Assembly (NCBI RefSeq): GCF_001625305.1
Contig: NW_017802947.1
Location: 62,001-126,000 of the forward strand
DNA from: Branchiostoma belcheri
Lineage: Eukaryota; Chordata; Leptocardii; Amphioxiformes; Branchiostomatidae
Direction: 5' to 3'
DNA length: 64,000 nucleotides
Below, in pieces: positions 20,552 through 31,440 of the stretch. The first letter of the stretch is position 1. Every line of letters begins with the position of its first letter. Made by a program: the position numbers and the translations under genes. The notes beneath the pieces were generated by a model, which searched no databases, was not told the origin of the DNA, and worked only from the letters and a program-made list of their open reading frames with translations.

Positions 20552-20814
20552 GTAATATTCTACCTTAAAAACCTACGTCAACAAGTGAATTGCTTGCTTT
20601 CTTGCTTAAAAGGTACCAACAATCCAACTGAAAAATCAATAATGGATATATGAATGCTTTCTTCCATGTGTTCATCTATTGAAGAAACAGATGAATTATT
20701 TGGCATCAATTATTTAAGTTGCAATCAGATAAGTTATTGAACGTGTTTGATAAAATTATCGTTACATTTGTATTATCAATACTCTTAATACTCTTAATAT
20801 CTTCTATCTTCTAG

Positions 20815-20847
20815 CAATGACCCGGGACGACTTGTGTGAAGGCCCAG
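20815..20847 (+). CDS. Possible 33-bp mini-exon before VWD
   Basis: Acceptor CTTCTAG and donor GTTGGT enclose 33 bases, phase 1-1, encoding MTRDDLCEGP. Joined to the next exon this gives a cysteine shortly before RGICRACGDPH. That resembles gene 2, where GPCEVDKGTCSASGDPH precedes the VWD. The weak donor and small size keep confidence low; splicing 20551 directly to 21592 also keeps frame. Confidence 0.35.
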
Positions 20848-21591
20848 GTTGGTATCAGTACACACTACTGCACACATGACTTGTAACTTCAGTGTGATGT
20901 ATAGGTGTGAACATGTGACAACATGTATTCTTAGATATGTTTTTACTGTCTTACGCCTTTGACCCGAATGGAAAAGAATTTAAAGTCATATCACACGGGA
21001 GGCCCATATGTGGAGTTTATGTTTTCTTTGGACTGAGCTTGACAACACGATAGTGTTTCTTTAAATGTCAACACAGGCAGAAAAGTACTGTACAATGAAA
21101 TTTCTTTTGTAGGTAATATAGTTCCTGTTGTTGTGTGATGGTATAAATATCCACCATGTAATATTTGTACGTGTGTGTGTGTGGGTGTGTGTTTCTTTGT
21201 ATACGTGTGTGTCTCAAGAAAAACACTGAATTGTCTACAACCCAAAATGTATGTCTTCAGTTATGTAAGTGTATCAGGCCTTATATTTCACATAAGGTCT
21301 GTTGCTGATGTACAATAACATGGATGCTCATACCTCTTGATTTTTGTCACAACTCTGACGGCGGTATGAATGAAAGTATTACGAACTTTCTGAAAGTGTT
21401 TTTCTCTATCAAATGCGACAGGTAAATATACAATTCATCTGAAAAATATGAATGATAAAAGTATTGCTGTTTAAAGTGCCGGTTACCCTAGATGTACACA
21501 ATATGTTCTTTATTGTACCTAACACCCAAAGTGTGTCATTCCTTAAACAATGTTTTATATGTATAACGGACCTTTGCTATATGTTTCACAG

Positions 21592-21827
21592 AGAGAGGAA
21601 TCTGCCGTGCTTGCGGAGATCCACACACAAAGACGTTTGATAAGCGTCCTCACCACTTTCAAGGCCCGTGCAGATACATCTTCGCCAAGGACTGCGGAAA
21701 CAACGACTTTAGTGTGGAAGTACAACACGTACCCGTACCCCGCAGGCCAGTTGTGTCAGTTGTGCGTGAGGTGTTCGTAATAGCCCACGGGTACGAAATC
21801 GGAATTCACCAAGGCAATGACGTGACG
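21592..21827 (+). CDS. VWD domain, exon 1 of 3
   Basis: The exon enters in phase 1 after TTTCACAG and leaves in phase 0 at donor GTGAGA (21828). It carries the VWD start ICRACGDPHTKTFD, then FQGPCRYIFAKDCGNNDFSV and EVFVIAHGYEI. The GDPH and FQGPCRY motifs are family hallmarks. VWD domains support assembly and adhesion in von Willebrand factor, mucins, tectorin and zonadhesin. It matches gene 2 exon 59373-59626. Confidence 0.92.
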
Positions 21828-22175
21828 GTGAGAGACATTATGTTTTGCTGACCCATGCTAAAGTTGTGATGACCACCTGTATAGTACAGTACCAGTTTAG
21901 GTAACCAATGAGCACATTTGCTATCTATCTGCATTCCTACTCTAGATGAGTTGAAGCTAAGATTTAATACAAAGTTTTCTTTCAGAGGTCATGACTCATT
22001 TCAGATGGTTCCAGTCTCAGTCTCGATAATGTTCTTAAGTGTACACTGTATCACCAGTATTCATGCCAAGACACGTTATTAGTGTATGGTGATCATATGC
22101 AGTATGCTTTGGAGAATATTAGAGTTCTGTGCTACTTTGTCCATTCTCTGAAATTCCTTATTTCGTTATCCAAAG

Positions 22176-22313
22176 GTGGACGGAGTGCTATACACGCCTC
22201 CCTTTTCACTGGCAATGGGCAAGATCCGCGTCAGGTTCCGAGGCATTTGGGTTCACGTGCGATTGGTGGAGTTATGTGTGGACGTTTACTACAATGGGCG
22301 CCACTGTGTTAAG
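22176..22313 (+). CDS. VWD domain, exon 2 of 3
   Basis: This 138-bp phase 0-0 exon has acceptor ATCCAAAG and donor GTAAGC at 22314. It encodes VDGVLYTPPF through VELCVDVYYNGRHCVK, the middle strands of VWD. It has exactly the same length and phase as gene 2 exon 59937-60074. Confidence 0.92.
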
Positions 22314-22495
22314 GTAAGCACGTAACTGACAAGGGCAATTTCCTATTCTGAAAAGTTGCATGTAGTACAGATACATTGTGCCATTGTCTATTCATCTGAT
22401 TATAAAGCATACATCGGCCATGTTTTACATTCAGTAAATAATTTGGGTATCTACACATCCGAGTTGAAGATGATGTGTATTAAATGCTGCTACAG

Positions 22496-22656
22496 GTGAA
22501 GGTTTCACCTTACTACTGTGATAGGATGTGTGGACTGTGTGGTAACTTCAACTACGACAGGAGCGATGACTTCATGATGTCAGATCTGGTGACCATCGCT
22601 ACAAACTGGAACGACTTCGGGTATAGCTGGTTGGTCCAGGACGAAGACAATGAGAT
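22496..22656 (+). CDS. VWD domain, exon 3 of 3
   Basis: This 161-bp exon enters in phase 0 and leaves in phase 2, with acceptor GCTACAG and donor GTATGT at 22657. It carries CDRMCGLCGNFNYDRSDDF. The CGLCGN motif is the VWD C-terminal hallmark and a CxxC also found in VWF assembly domains. The gene 2 counterpart is 60226-60356. Confidence 0.92.
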
Positions 22657-23511
22657 GTATGTTTTATTGATATGAAGCATTTAATCACATTTCCATCAAT
22701 ATGGATTGGTAGACAAATGTAAGGCGAGGATGAGCCAATATTATTTTCTTGGCCACGCTCCAAAATGTATAGCATTCAATCCAAAAATGTGTGTTCGTCA
22801 AGCTGACAGATTGAATTGGTATAGTAAGAAAGTCGGGCTGTATGAGAAGGAGGACAATATAGTTATGACAACGCACGTTTCATTACTTTAAGGTGACAAA
22901 ATATTTCAGCATTTTGGGAGGGGCAAGTCATTCGCCATGAGCACGATATATTTTGGGCCTTATTTTGTAGATAATTTTTATTTCCTGGGCAAATGTTGCT
23001 AAGAAAGGCCCAGGTTTCTTGTATGAAGGTATATTTTCAAAATCTGGCCAAAAAGTGTGACCTTTGGCGTGGTTTGACCTGTTGTTGACCTCAACTCAAT
23101 AGTTTGGTTGTAGCTCATTGAAACCCCGGAGTCGACCTTCCACAATTTGTACCAAAAGACACTTGACAAATCCAGCTTTTCAGTGGGGGGTAAAAACTTG
23201 AGGTTTGAAATTAAGGTAAATGTGTTAAGGTTAAAGTGCTTGTTTCTAGTGGTTTTGGCATAAAATTCCAATGCAAAGCCTATTTACCGGTCCCTCACCT
23301 TCTCTTCTTTGAAAATCAGCGTACCCAGAGAATGGGGCTATCCCGTGAAAGTAGCTGCACTGCCTTTATCGTCCGGAGATAGTGTGTCAGTGCCTGACAA
23401 GAGCGAACTATTTTTATATCACGGCATACCTAGGTACCTGTAATCACTATCCTATCTGCTTTTACAAAACTGTTTCCTTAATCATGATGTGGACTTTTCT
23501 GTCCACCTCAG

Positions 23512-23777
23512 GTGTATTGGACCGCCACCGCCACCACCTTGTCGCCCCGAGATAGAGATTCTTGCTAATGACCTGTGCGGGATCATTACAGCCAATAACG
23601 GCCCGTTTGCCCCTTGCCATGCCTTCGAGGATCCTTCGGAATACTTTGGGGACTGTTTCTACGACATTTGCGCACAAGACGGAGACATCGAGGGTCTTTG
23701 TGACAACCTGGAGGCATATGCCGACGCCTGTGATGATGAGGGCGTGTCCATTATTTGGCGGACACCAGACCTTTGTC
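23512..23777 (+). CDS. C8 domain exon
   Basis: This 266-bp exon enters in phase 2 after CCACCTCAG and leaves in phase 1 at donor GTAAGC (23778). It starts with a proline run, then the cysteine-rich C8 fold: DLCGIITANNGPFAPCH, DCFYDICAQDG, LCDNLEAYADAC and a final WRTPDLC. C8 follows VWD in VWF, mucin and tectorin-type proteins. It matches gene 2 exon 60645-60931. The 22657-23511 intron before it shows no exon. Confidence 0.92.
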
Positions 23778-23960
23778 GTAAGCAAGATCCTGAAGCACGA
23801 TTTAACGCTATACAGAGCGTTTTAAATACCTCTATGAGCTTTTGTGACAACCATTGTTTCCTTATTTTTTCAGAGCAGCAACGTTAGTTCGATGCATTTG
23901 GGACATTAGATAAAACTGTTTATAGAGGTAGAGTTGAAGTCTTTTCTTATTTTCTGACAG

Positions 23961-24160
23961 CCTTGCCGTGTCCACCAAACAGCCATTACAACCCATGCGC
24001 AAGTCCCTGTCCTCCGACCTGCCAGGATCCCAACCCCATCTGTATCCAAGTCTGTGTAGAATGCTGTGAGTGCGATGATGGCTACATCATGAGCGGACAG
24101 CACTGCGTTCCAATAGAGGAATGCGGATGCACCGACCCTGAGACCGGCCGTTATTACGAG
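23961..24160 (+). CDS. TIL (trypsin-inhibitor-like) domain exon
   Basis: This 200-bp exon enters in phase 1 after TCTGACAG and leaves in phase 0. It encodes LPCPPNSHYNPCASPCPPTC, then VCVECCECDDGYIMSGQHC and CGCTDPETGRYYE. The cysteine pattern fits TIL, which normally follows C8. The donor is a weak GTCGGT at 24161. GTAATG four bases later would break phase with the next exon, so 24160 is preferred. Confidence 0.88.
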
Positions 24161-24597
24161 GTCGGTAATGGTCTACCAGACAATCGTTACCTTTACAATG
24201 AACTGCAATAGTTACATTCTTGTGTGTGTATGCTACATACATGTAATATTTGTCAATGTGACTAGGTAGCAATGGTAGCAGTCCTTTGTGAATCTGTCTA
24301 CACGGTAATCCTTTACTCTTCCCCAGGCCTCAATAAATGTTTAGTGTGCTTCAATGCATCTCTAGAGGAAAACTCTATGACAAGACTCTTATCTTGTTCT
24401 GATGAATGTCTCTTACAAAAGAAGCACTGATGATTCAAATTACAAACAGCCAATAGCGGGTATAGTTTTATATTGTAAAATAGTAATATTCGACACGAGT
24501 ATATTGAAAATCCAACACATTGTCATTAATATTTTCTATTAGAAAATATCAATTAGTGTTCTTCAGTTGGATTTATTGCATTTCTTTCCATCTTTAG

Positions 24598-24667
24598 CTC
24601 GGCGCGACCTGGGTAGAGGACGGTAGCCGTTGTGAATGCAGAGAAAACAACAACATTGTCTGCAAAG
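24598..24667 (+). CDS. VWC-like exon
   Basis: This 70-bp exon enters in phase 0 after CATCTTTAG and leaves in phase 1 at GTATAT (24668). It encodes LGATWVEDGSRCECRENNNI and a final VCK. This short cysteine pair segment regularly follows TIL in VWF-type assemblies. The gene 2 counterpart 61878-61953 (LGEVWDDPDNAGFECEC) has the same phases. The intron after it holds a (CT)n tract at 24694-24725. Confidence 0.85.
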
Positions 24668-24690
24668 GTATATGATGATTGCCATGCAAA

Positions 24691-24730
<40 letters not shown>

Positions 24731-24946
24731 TTACGCATAATTTACATATACATATATATGTACATATTTTATCATTCCTGTTACACATTAATACCTGATA
24801 GAATATCTATTGATCTAGGCTAGGCATAATGTCACATTTTGTATTTCACATATTATCTACCACATCTAGCGTATTTTACGCATATGGGTATTGTACTTCG
24901 AAGTTTTTATAATTTTGCTATTTTTTCGAATATTGTCTCATTACAG

Positions 24947-25068
24947 GATGTTCCTTTGACGTCGTCTTCATACTCGACCGTTCCTCGAGCATTGGACCCT
25001 ATGGGATGTACATCGCCCGAAAATACATCGCTTATATCATCAGATGCTTGTTTGGCCTGGATGTTGAA
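24947..25068 (+). CDS. VWA domain 1, exon 1 of 4
   Basis: This 122-bp exon enters in phase 1 after CATTACAG and leaves in phase 0 at donor GTGAGT. It encodes CSFDVVFILDRSSSIG, the first strand and DxSxS MIDAS motif of a VWA domain, which binds a metal ion and often a protein ligand. Confidence 0.92.
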
Positions 25069-25451
25069 GTGAGTTATCCTAATTCAAAGCTTATAAGCTT
25101 ATAGAAGAGTTCAGCTGTTGCTAGCCTTGTGTTTGTTGCTCGTGGTTGATCTAGTCTTGAATACCAAGCTAGTTGGGGTATGTATGGTACATATTGGACA
25201 TTAAGAAAATAATTCTATGACAATCAGACAGCTACACGTTCTTGACAACAGGTTTAGAGAATTCATTACCACTGTAGGTAGACATCCTTCCATCTGGCTA
25301 CTATAGGGTGGTAGCGCTCTAGAGTTTTGATCGTGTGACATAACTTTATAGATATGACCGAGTACATTATGTGCCTCATGTTCACCATTTAATGTATTGT
25401 TTTTTGTAATGAATGTTTTACAGAATGACATGTCTTTATTGTTGCTTGTAG

Positions 25452-25607
25452 GTTGGGTACATTGTCTTTGACTGTATATCGAAGTGGCTGATCTCTCTGG
25501 GGCTGTACACCGTGGATACGGCCGGTCTCATCCCCCAAATCAAGGCTGCTGAGTTCACTGGTGGAGAGAGCCGATCTGGGAGTACCATTCGTTTTATGAG
25601 GGCTACG
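25452..25607 (+). CDS. VWA domain 1, exon 2 of 4
   Basis: This 156-bp phase 0-0 exon has acceptor CTTGTAG and donor GTAGGA at 25608. It encodes VGYIVFDCISKWLISLGLYT and GGESRSGSTIRFMRAT, the middle of the VWA fold including the loop that normally supplies the MIDAS threonine. Confidence 0.9.
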
Positions 25608-25917
25608 GTAGGAGCATGATTTCCCCACTTTCTTTATATGTGCAGCATCTATGATGTAGACTTGTTCTGTTGATAGTACATATCACCAACAGAAAGAAAA
25701 TATATGTGGGGGTAGTCTGCTACATTTCAGGAAGCTGATACGGAAATCCGTGTAAATGTGTACCTTGAAGATAAAGAAAATAGTTGTTTTGTATCACATA
25801 CTTAAAGATGCACTTTGATAAGATATTTTGACACAGAAGTCTTTCTATTTAAGGGCATTTTGGCTACTCCTCAGCGGCAGAGCTGACATTATCTCTTGTT
25901 TTGTTCGTTTGTTTCAG

Positions 25918-25983
25918 GCCAATTACCGAAACGGGATTCCTAAAGCGGCAGTTGTACTGACAGATGGTGTTGCGTATGGCGAG
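25918..25983 (+). CDS. VWA domain 1, exon 3 of 4
   Basis: This 66-bp phase 0-0 exon has acceptor GTTTCAG and donor GTAAAC at 25984. It encodes NGIPKAAVVLTDGVAYGE. The hydrophobic strand followed by TDG is the third MIDAS element. Confidence 0.9.
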
Positions 25984-26392
25984 GTAAACTTTCATTGTAG
26001 CTAGTCATATTCACGAAGATCCAATGATGCACTCTGTTGGGTAATACATTGTATTTCTCTGTTACATTTGTATCCCAAAATACCCCTTTATCTATTCAAC
26101 TAAAATCTGTTCCGTTTTCTGGGATTATAAAAAAATGTCTGATGTTTACTTAATCTCTATCATTTTGTCAGTTTTTAAAAGATTAGGCTGGCGGCACTCA
26201 AATCGTTGTACTAAGTCTTGATAGCAGTAACATGGGGAGGTAAAACGAAATGTAACCATGGATATAAGTGACTAACTCAACTTCGACGAGGGCCAACACT
26301 ACTCTTGTTTACAATTTTCGCTGCGTGCTATATAGCAGATTATGACAGACCATTTTCTTAAATTTTGTTCTTTGTTCTTATTAACTTGCTAG

Positions 26393-26585
26393 TACCCGAA
26401 CAACTTGTATGAAATCCAGTCTGACGCAGCAAGGGCCATGGGCATTGAGATGTACGCTGTGGCAGTTGGAAGGGAGTACAACTTCAACTACAATGCACTT
26501 GCGTACATCGCGGGTGGCTATGATCGCGTGTTCGACCGATTCAGTTGCTGTTACCTTGCCTACAGGCTAATGGACGACTTGTGTG
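26393..26585 (+). CDS. VWA domain 1, exon 4 of 4
   Basis: This 193-bp exon enters in phase 0 after CTTGCTAG and leaves in phase 1 at GTACGT (26586). It encodes AARAMGIEMYAVAVGREYNF, then LAYIAGGYDRVF and LMDDLCG, the last strands and helix of the VWA fold. Confidence 0.92.
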
Positions 26586-26868
26586 GTACGTGTTGCTTAA
26601 ATAGATCATTTTGGCGGTACTTACATTGTATTGCTTTGAAAGAAATACAGGTAAATCCACATACCAGCAGACTTGTTTCTTAAGTTTGCTCTCCTTGAAC
26701 CTTGTATCACTGCAATCCTTTTAGCTTCGATTAGAATTCAATGGTGCATTGAAAGATTCGTCAGGAAAATATACAGGGAGCTAAAGCTAAAGCCAGAATC
26801 ATGACACTTCCTGCAGCTGTAGGCAGTTCATGGATCTGTAACGTTTATAATATTTCCCAATCCAACAG

Positions 26869-27046
26869 TGTTCCCTCCGCGGTGTGATGTGAATGCAGAC
26901 CTGTTCTTTGTTTTGGACTCATCTGGCAGCGTGTCCGTGGCGGATTTTGACAGAGTAAAAGACTTCGTTGTGTCAGTGGTCAGCGCTTTCACTATCAGTT
27001 TAACTGACACGAGAGTTGGCGTGTCGCAGTACTCAACTGGCCCCCA
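26869..27046 (+). CDS. VWA domain 2, exon 1 of 3
   Basis: This 178-bp exon enters in phase 1 after CCAACAG and leaves in phase 2 at donor GTAAGT (27047). It encodes CDVNADLFFVLDSSGSVS, with DxSxS of the MIDAS intact, then DTRVGVSQYSTGPQ. Confidence 0.92.
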
Positions 27047-27273
27047 GTAAGTGTTTTTTTAATATGCTTTCTTTGCAAGCCTTTAAAGCCAACTGTATTC
27101 TAATCCTGTCTGCCTGATTTTCAAAATGCCTACAAATGAACAAAAGTACACAAAGATACTGAATAGATGCATGATTTTACTACAACCAAAGTTGCTCCGG
27201 TACCAGGCTATTTACATTCTTTCGAGAACCTCATATGCTGAAAATTGAGACATATTTCAACTTCATACTGCAG

Positions 27274-27427
27274 AATGGAATGTAACTTGGGAGATCATGC
27301 AGATCAACCATCCTTCGTCAACGCCATCAACACCATGCAAAAAATTGGCCAATGGACAAATACGGGAGATGCTCTTGAGTTCGCACGTACAAATGCCAAC
27401 TGGAGGGACCTCCCATTCCAAAGGTTA
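27274..27427 (+). CDS. VWA domain 2, exon 2 of 3 (donor uncertain)
   Basis: The exon enters in phase 2 after ATACTGCAG and encodes DQPSFVNAINTMQKIGQWTN, then TGDALEFARTNANW. This region carries the MIDAS threonine. The stronger donor GTTAGT at 27424 leaves phase 2, which does not fit the next exon. The weaker GTAGAA at 27428 leaves phase 0, which does. The end given follows the phase. Confidence 0.8.
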
Positions 27428-27646
27428 GTAGAAGATTTTAAGAGTCAATAGTTAACGCAAATATGCATTTAAGTGAGAATGCCGGGCAAGTTTAACGATG
27501 AACTTTAAAATTAAATACTGAAAAAAGGCAAAAATAAAGCGCGTGTGAAGTGAAATGTTTTATAAACCTAGCCGAATTCAGATTTCAGAAGGGGGATTAC
27601 TAAAATACAACGGGTTCGTCTAGACAGAAATTTCAATTTTTTTCAG

Positions 27647-27874
27647 ATTATGATAGTTCTGACCGACGGGAAGTCACAGGACAGTGTCGTGGCGGCCTCC
27701 CAAAATCTGGCCAATGACGGTATTACCGCGTTCGCCATCGGAGTGGGCAACTTTGACTCCACAGAAGTGCTGCAGATTGCCAACAACAACGCAGACCGAG
27801 TGTTTGAGCTGGACGACTATGCTGCCTTGACTGCAAGCATCGACGTGATCGTTGAGGCCGTCTGCAGCGGTTAG
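27647..27874 (+). CDS. VWA domain 2, exon 3 of 3, with stop codon (end of gene 1)
   Basis: After TTTTTTTCAG the exon reads IMIVLTDGKSQDSV, then GITAFAIGVGNFDSTEVLQI and a final IVEAVCSG, followed by TAG at 27872-27874. The VWA fold is complete here, so this is probably the true C-terminus. A GTTAGT at 27870 could act as a donor in phase 1, but no exon that would fit follows for 13 kb. A possible poly(A) signal ATTAAA lies at 27933-27938. Confidence 0.88.
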   Translation: MMIVLTDGKSQDSVVAASQNLANDGITAFAIGVGNFDSTEVLQIANNNADRVFELDDYAALTASIDVIVEAVCSG

Positions 27875-30800
27875 TACAAGCCCAAATATAGTCACAATGA
27901 AATATGCAACGATCTCACAAATGTGTAAACGTATTAAATCAACCTCCTCTGACCACTTTGAAAAAATATACTTAAGCCGATTATTGCGTTGTGTGGTGTG
28001 AGGAAAGGGGCAAATATTGCTGAAAGTTGGACTTGTCTCCAATTTGATCCAATGATGGGCCCAAATGTCAATTGCTTCATTTAAGAAATAATTCTGTTCA
28101 GCATCCACAAACCAAGGTTTCCATATCAGAGCCCATCAATATTGTCCACTCTCGTCAACAATTATAAATCTAGATGTTCAGGCTATCCGCGGCCTATTCT
28201 CAATTGTCTTGAATGCTTCAGCTCCTTGTTACTAGATTCCCTTTTGCATTATTCTTTCATACACACGGTAGGGTTTATGTCCAAACGTAGGTACCGAAAA
28301 ATCCCCTCCGTTTGAGATTAAAAAAAGAAATATGATCATCTATGCCTGTCCAAGTTAGAGTTGTCGTGATGATGCCGGCACTGAATCCAATGAAATTATA
28401 GCCTTTCATCATGACGTATGCTTATCAGACTTTAACTTGCATTTAATAGGATAATTATTTTGATATCGACAGGTGCATAAAGGGTGAACTATGATCGTCT
28501 GGATATAAGGCAAGTCAATTTTGTTGTCTTAAAAACAACACTCGTTGGTAATACTAGGCTAACTGTGTCTTTTCAAATTGCTTTTACTGAATATGTAGCT
28601 ACTTACTGTTGTCTAACAAAATTGAAATAATGTCGAGACTGATTTTCAAGACTAAAACGTCTGAAGGATTCTCTATCTAGTCAATGTCTAGAAATGTTGA
28701 TGGTCGAATTTTTGATCGCAATTCATCTAAAGTAAATGTTAATCTTGCATATTTTGTAGAGTTACACACCTGCTATGATTAGAATACTTGCTTAGTTATA
28801 ATTACTACGATTAGAATATTGCCTCAAAATACAGTGATATGTTTTCAGGTTTTGATCATTCTACTTTAAGTTGTCTTATTTCTTCCATTCTTCTGATATA
28901 TGATGGTTGGAAACACGCATATTCATGAAGCGCTTTTATCTTTGAATTACAGGACCTCGACTCACTAACGACACCGGACAGTATGGTCTTCAACTGGCTC
29001 ATCTTCTTTTCCGCTGATGACCTTCTGATCATTTGTCTGAAAGAGAGCACGATTCCTTTGCACTTCCAAAACATAAGCACAAATGTTTTTCAGCTTTCAA
29101 TTCCTAATTACTTCAATTGGTGGGCATGGCCTGATTAACTTACTGCAACATCGTATAAAACAGACGTCCTAGACTTGAATTTAGTAGCACTTTACATAAC
29201 TTCACTTTGCCAAAGGAATCATGCTTTACTTTCAGAGTGTTGACGGGTTATCTCTTTAAAGCTTTATTTCAAGATTCACTCAGCGCTTTTATTGCATCTA
29301 TTGCATCTAGTTGCCACAAATGCAACAATAAATTTAACTGCTTTGCTGCTTTATCTATACCAAATGAATGCAATAAAATTGTAACTTGCCTCTGCCTTGT
29401 TCGTGCCAGTTTCTCAGTTGTGACGCATTTAAAACAATACGCAACCTATCTCTTGATTAATGCACAAGTAGTGTCTTCAGTAAAACGCATGGAGTAGTCT
29501 ATTGTACAAGGCAGATTTCTCGGAATGTGTAAGAATCTGTTGTTGCTGTCGCTAGAAGACAGTTACATGTTTCACCTATGGAAACTTCCCTCCCAATATG
29601 CTGAACACTGTTAGTACAAAAAGTACTCCATCAGGCACGACATCCAAACAATACAAACGTATTATGGTTGCCTAACCTAATAAAAAGGTCGTTAACATGG
29701 GAAAATTGATACATGGAGAATACAACTTCTAAAAGACATAGAATCATAATGATAAACCTAGCCCGCGTTGAATTTGTCAAAATTGGTCTATCATTTCCAT
29801 CCCAACATATCTAGACTACAAACAACATGGCAATCGTATTGCTACCTTATTATTTTCACTGTGAAAGTGATCTCGATCCAGTTTAGCTCATTGAAGAGCT
29901 TGTTTGGTATATATCGCCCCGAACAGAAAATAACCACATTTCAATGCAAAACTTCACAGACCGGTTTTACTCGTGGAAAAGGTAGATTGAATGATATAAC
30001 CTAGCAATTCATAGAAAGAGAATCTATGGTGTTTAATGCTGCTTAATGGGGCCATGGGTTTAAGCTAAACCAATACATTAATCGGAGTATTGTTAACCAA
30101 GACAATTTAAAGCACAGAAACATTATACAATTGTTTAACGGGTCTAAATCAAAACGTTTCAGGAAAAAACAAGTTGGATGTTGATTGCTAAAATGATAAA
30201 TTCGTACCTGTTGTAAACAAAGAAGAAATCACCTGAAAGAAATTGTTTGCCCACCTCCGTCCCCATGCATGAAACATATGTTCAAGAAAAAAGTATGACT
30301 ATAATTTACTTAGCAGGTCTAAACACCGCTGCTCCAATGTCAGCCAGAAAGGGAGTATGTAACCCTTACAAACAATGACTCTAATTAAAAAGCAAAGCAT
30401 AACATGACAAAGTGACGCCGTAGCTTTCCATACCTACGACGTTTTATTTAAATCATAACCGATGAAACAACTGTGTAACGTTATCTTGCCCAATACACTG
30501 AACGAAGAGTTATGTAATTAATAAGTCCGGATAGTTGACGAGGTTTAAATCATCAAATTTACTTACAACATGCTTGCTTTACTAGGAGGCATTTTGCTAG
30601 GACACTTAAAATGATAAAAAAGCTTCATTAAATTGCAGTAGAAAATGGTAATACTTAACGCATTGAATAGTTTCTTCGGTATTCATGATGCTGTTGGCTT
30701 AAGTTATCCATGATATTTAATCATTATTTTATGGTAAAGAATGCTTCTTGTAATGCCAATTAAGGGTTAATTGATAAAATTGTGATCAAAATAAAAGTGC

Positions 30801-31440
30801 AATTTTCTCAATTCAAATTACCAATAATATCATGAGTCATGACCAAAATATAAGAGAAAAATAAGGACGTTTTTGTTGCTGCAAGCGTCCTCGGGTACGG
30901 CCGGAAATGTACCCATGTCAAGTAAATGCATATAAGTCCTGAACTTCCTACAATCAAATGTAACTACTTGAATCATTCTTGACCTTGTAACTTTGAGATC
31001 TTCGATCGTTAATAGGAATCGTCATGCTGTGGAGATTAAGGCAAAAGTTTCAGTTAGAACACTCTCGCGATTGATTGTAGGCTCATCAGAAAGAGTATGT
31101 GTACAGACTGATTCCACCGCGACTATGAGGACAATAAACCTGCCGATGAGTCCGTGTATCTGCGTATACCCCGCAACATTTCAGAGATGTACCGCGCATA
31201 CGAGAAATAAGAGCAATATACTACATCATATAACACCGATGTGTAAGGACAGAACATTAAGTCCAAGATACAACAAAATTATTGCTTTAGGTCAAGATAG
31301 TAAGTCCGATATTTCAACTGGAAACTGGTAACTGAATCATTCACAGCAGACCCATATAGTTAATAAATGTTAAACGACAATGGTATTGGTTTTGTTTTTT
31401 TGTTTGTCAACGGCTCTTTCATTTAGTTATGTTAGATATT
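27875..31440. other. Intergenic stretch, nothing recognised
   Basis: This is 3.6 kb of AT-rich sequence after the gene 1 stop. It probably begins with the 3' UTR (ATTAAA at 27933). Scattered short ORFs, such as 29207-29497 and 30993-31331, have no domain, no splice context and no repeat partner that I can see. A diffuse repeat cannot be excluded. Confidence 0.55.

Larger units (their letters stand above)
21828..27646 (+). other. Introns of the VWD-to-VWA block
   Basis: The introns between the listed exons are 180 to 850 bases long. Apart from (CT)n at 24694-24725 I see no repeats, relics or extra exons in them. They are cleaner than the sushi and EGF introns, which fits a part of the gene that has not been tandemly duplicated. 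Confidence 0.6.
2171..27874 (+). other. Gene 1 span: sushi-EGF-VWD-C8-TIL-VWC-VWA-VWA secreted protein (5' end not seen)
   Basis: This is the gene-level model built from the exon entries below. All exons are on the + strand and their intron phases chain: sushi and EGF exons are phase 1-1, VWD exons 1-0, 0-0 and 0-2, C8 2-1, TIL 1-0, VWC-like 0-1 and VWA 1-0 onward, to a TAG stop at 27872-27874. No signal peptide exon is visible, so the start must lie upstream of the window or in a missed exon. Sushi, calcium-binding EGF, VWD and VWA modules are known from secreted adhesion, matrix and complement-like proteins. This order is not one I recognise from a named vertebrate gene. That sushi and EGF belong to one transcript is inferred from strand, order and phase. 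There is no transcript evidence, so two neighbouring genes remain possible. Confidence 0.7.

Noticed and set aside
22685..23271. ORFs in the intron between VWD and C8 exons
   Set aside because: No domain, no phase-compatible splice pairs, and the exons on both sides splice in phase 2 without them.
30993..31331. 112-residue + strand ORF in the intergenic stretch
   Set aside because: No recognised domain, no splice signals and no copy elsewhere in the window; a chance ORF is likely.
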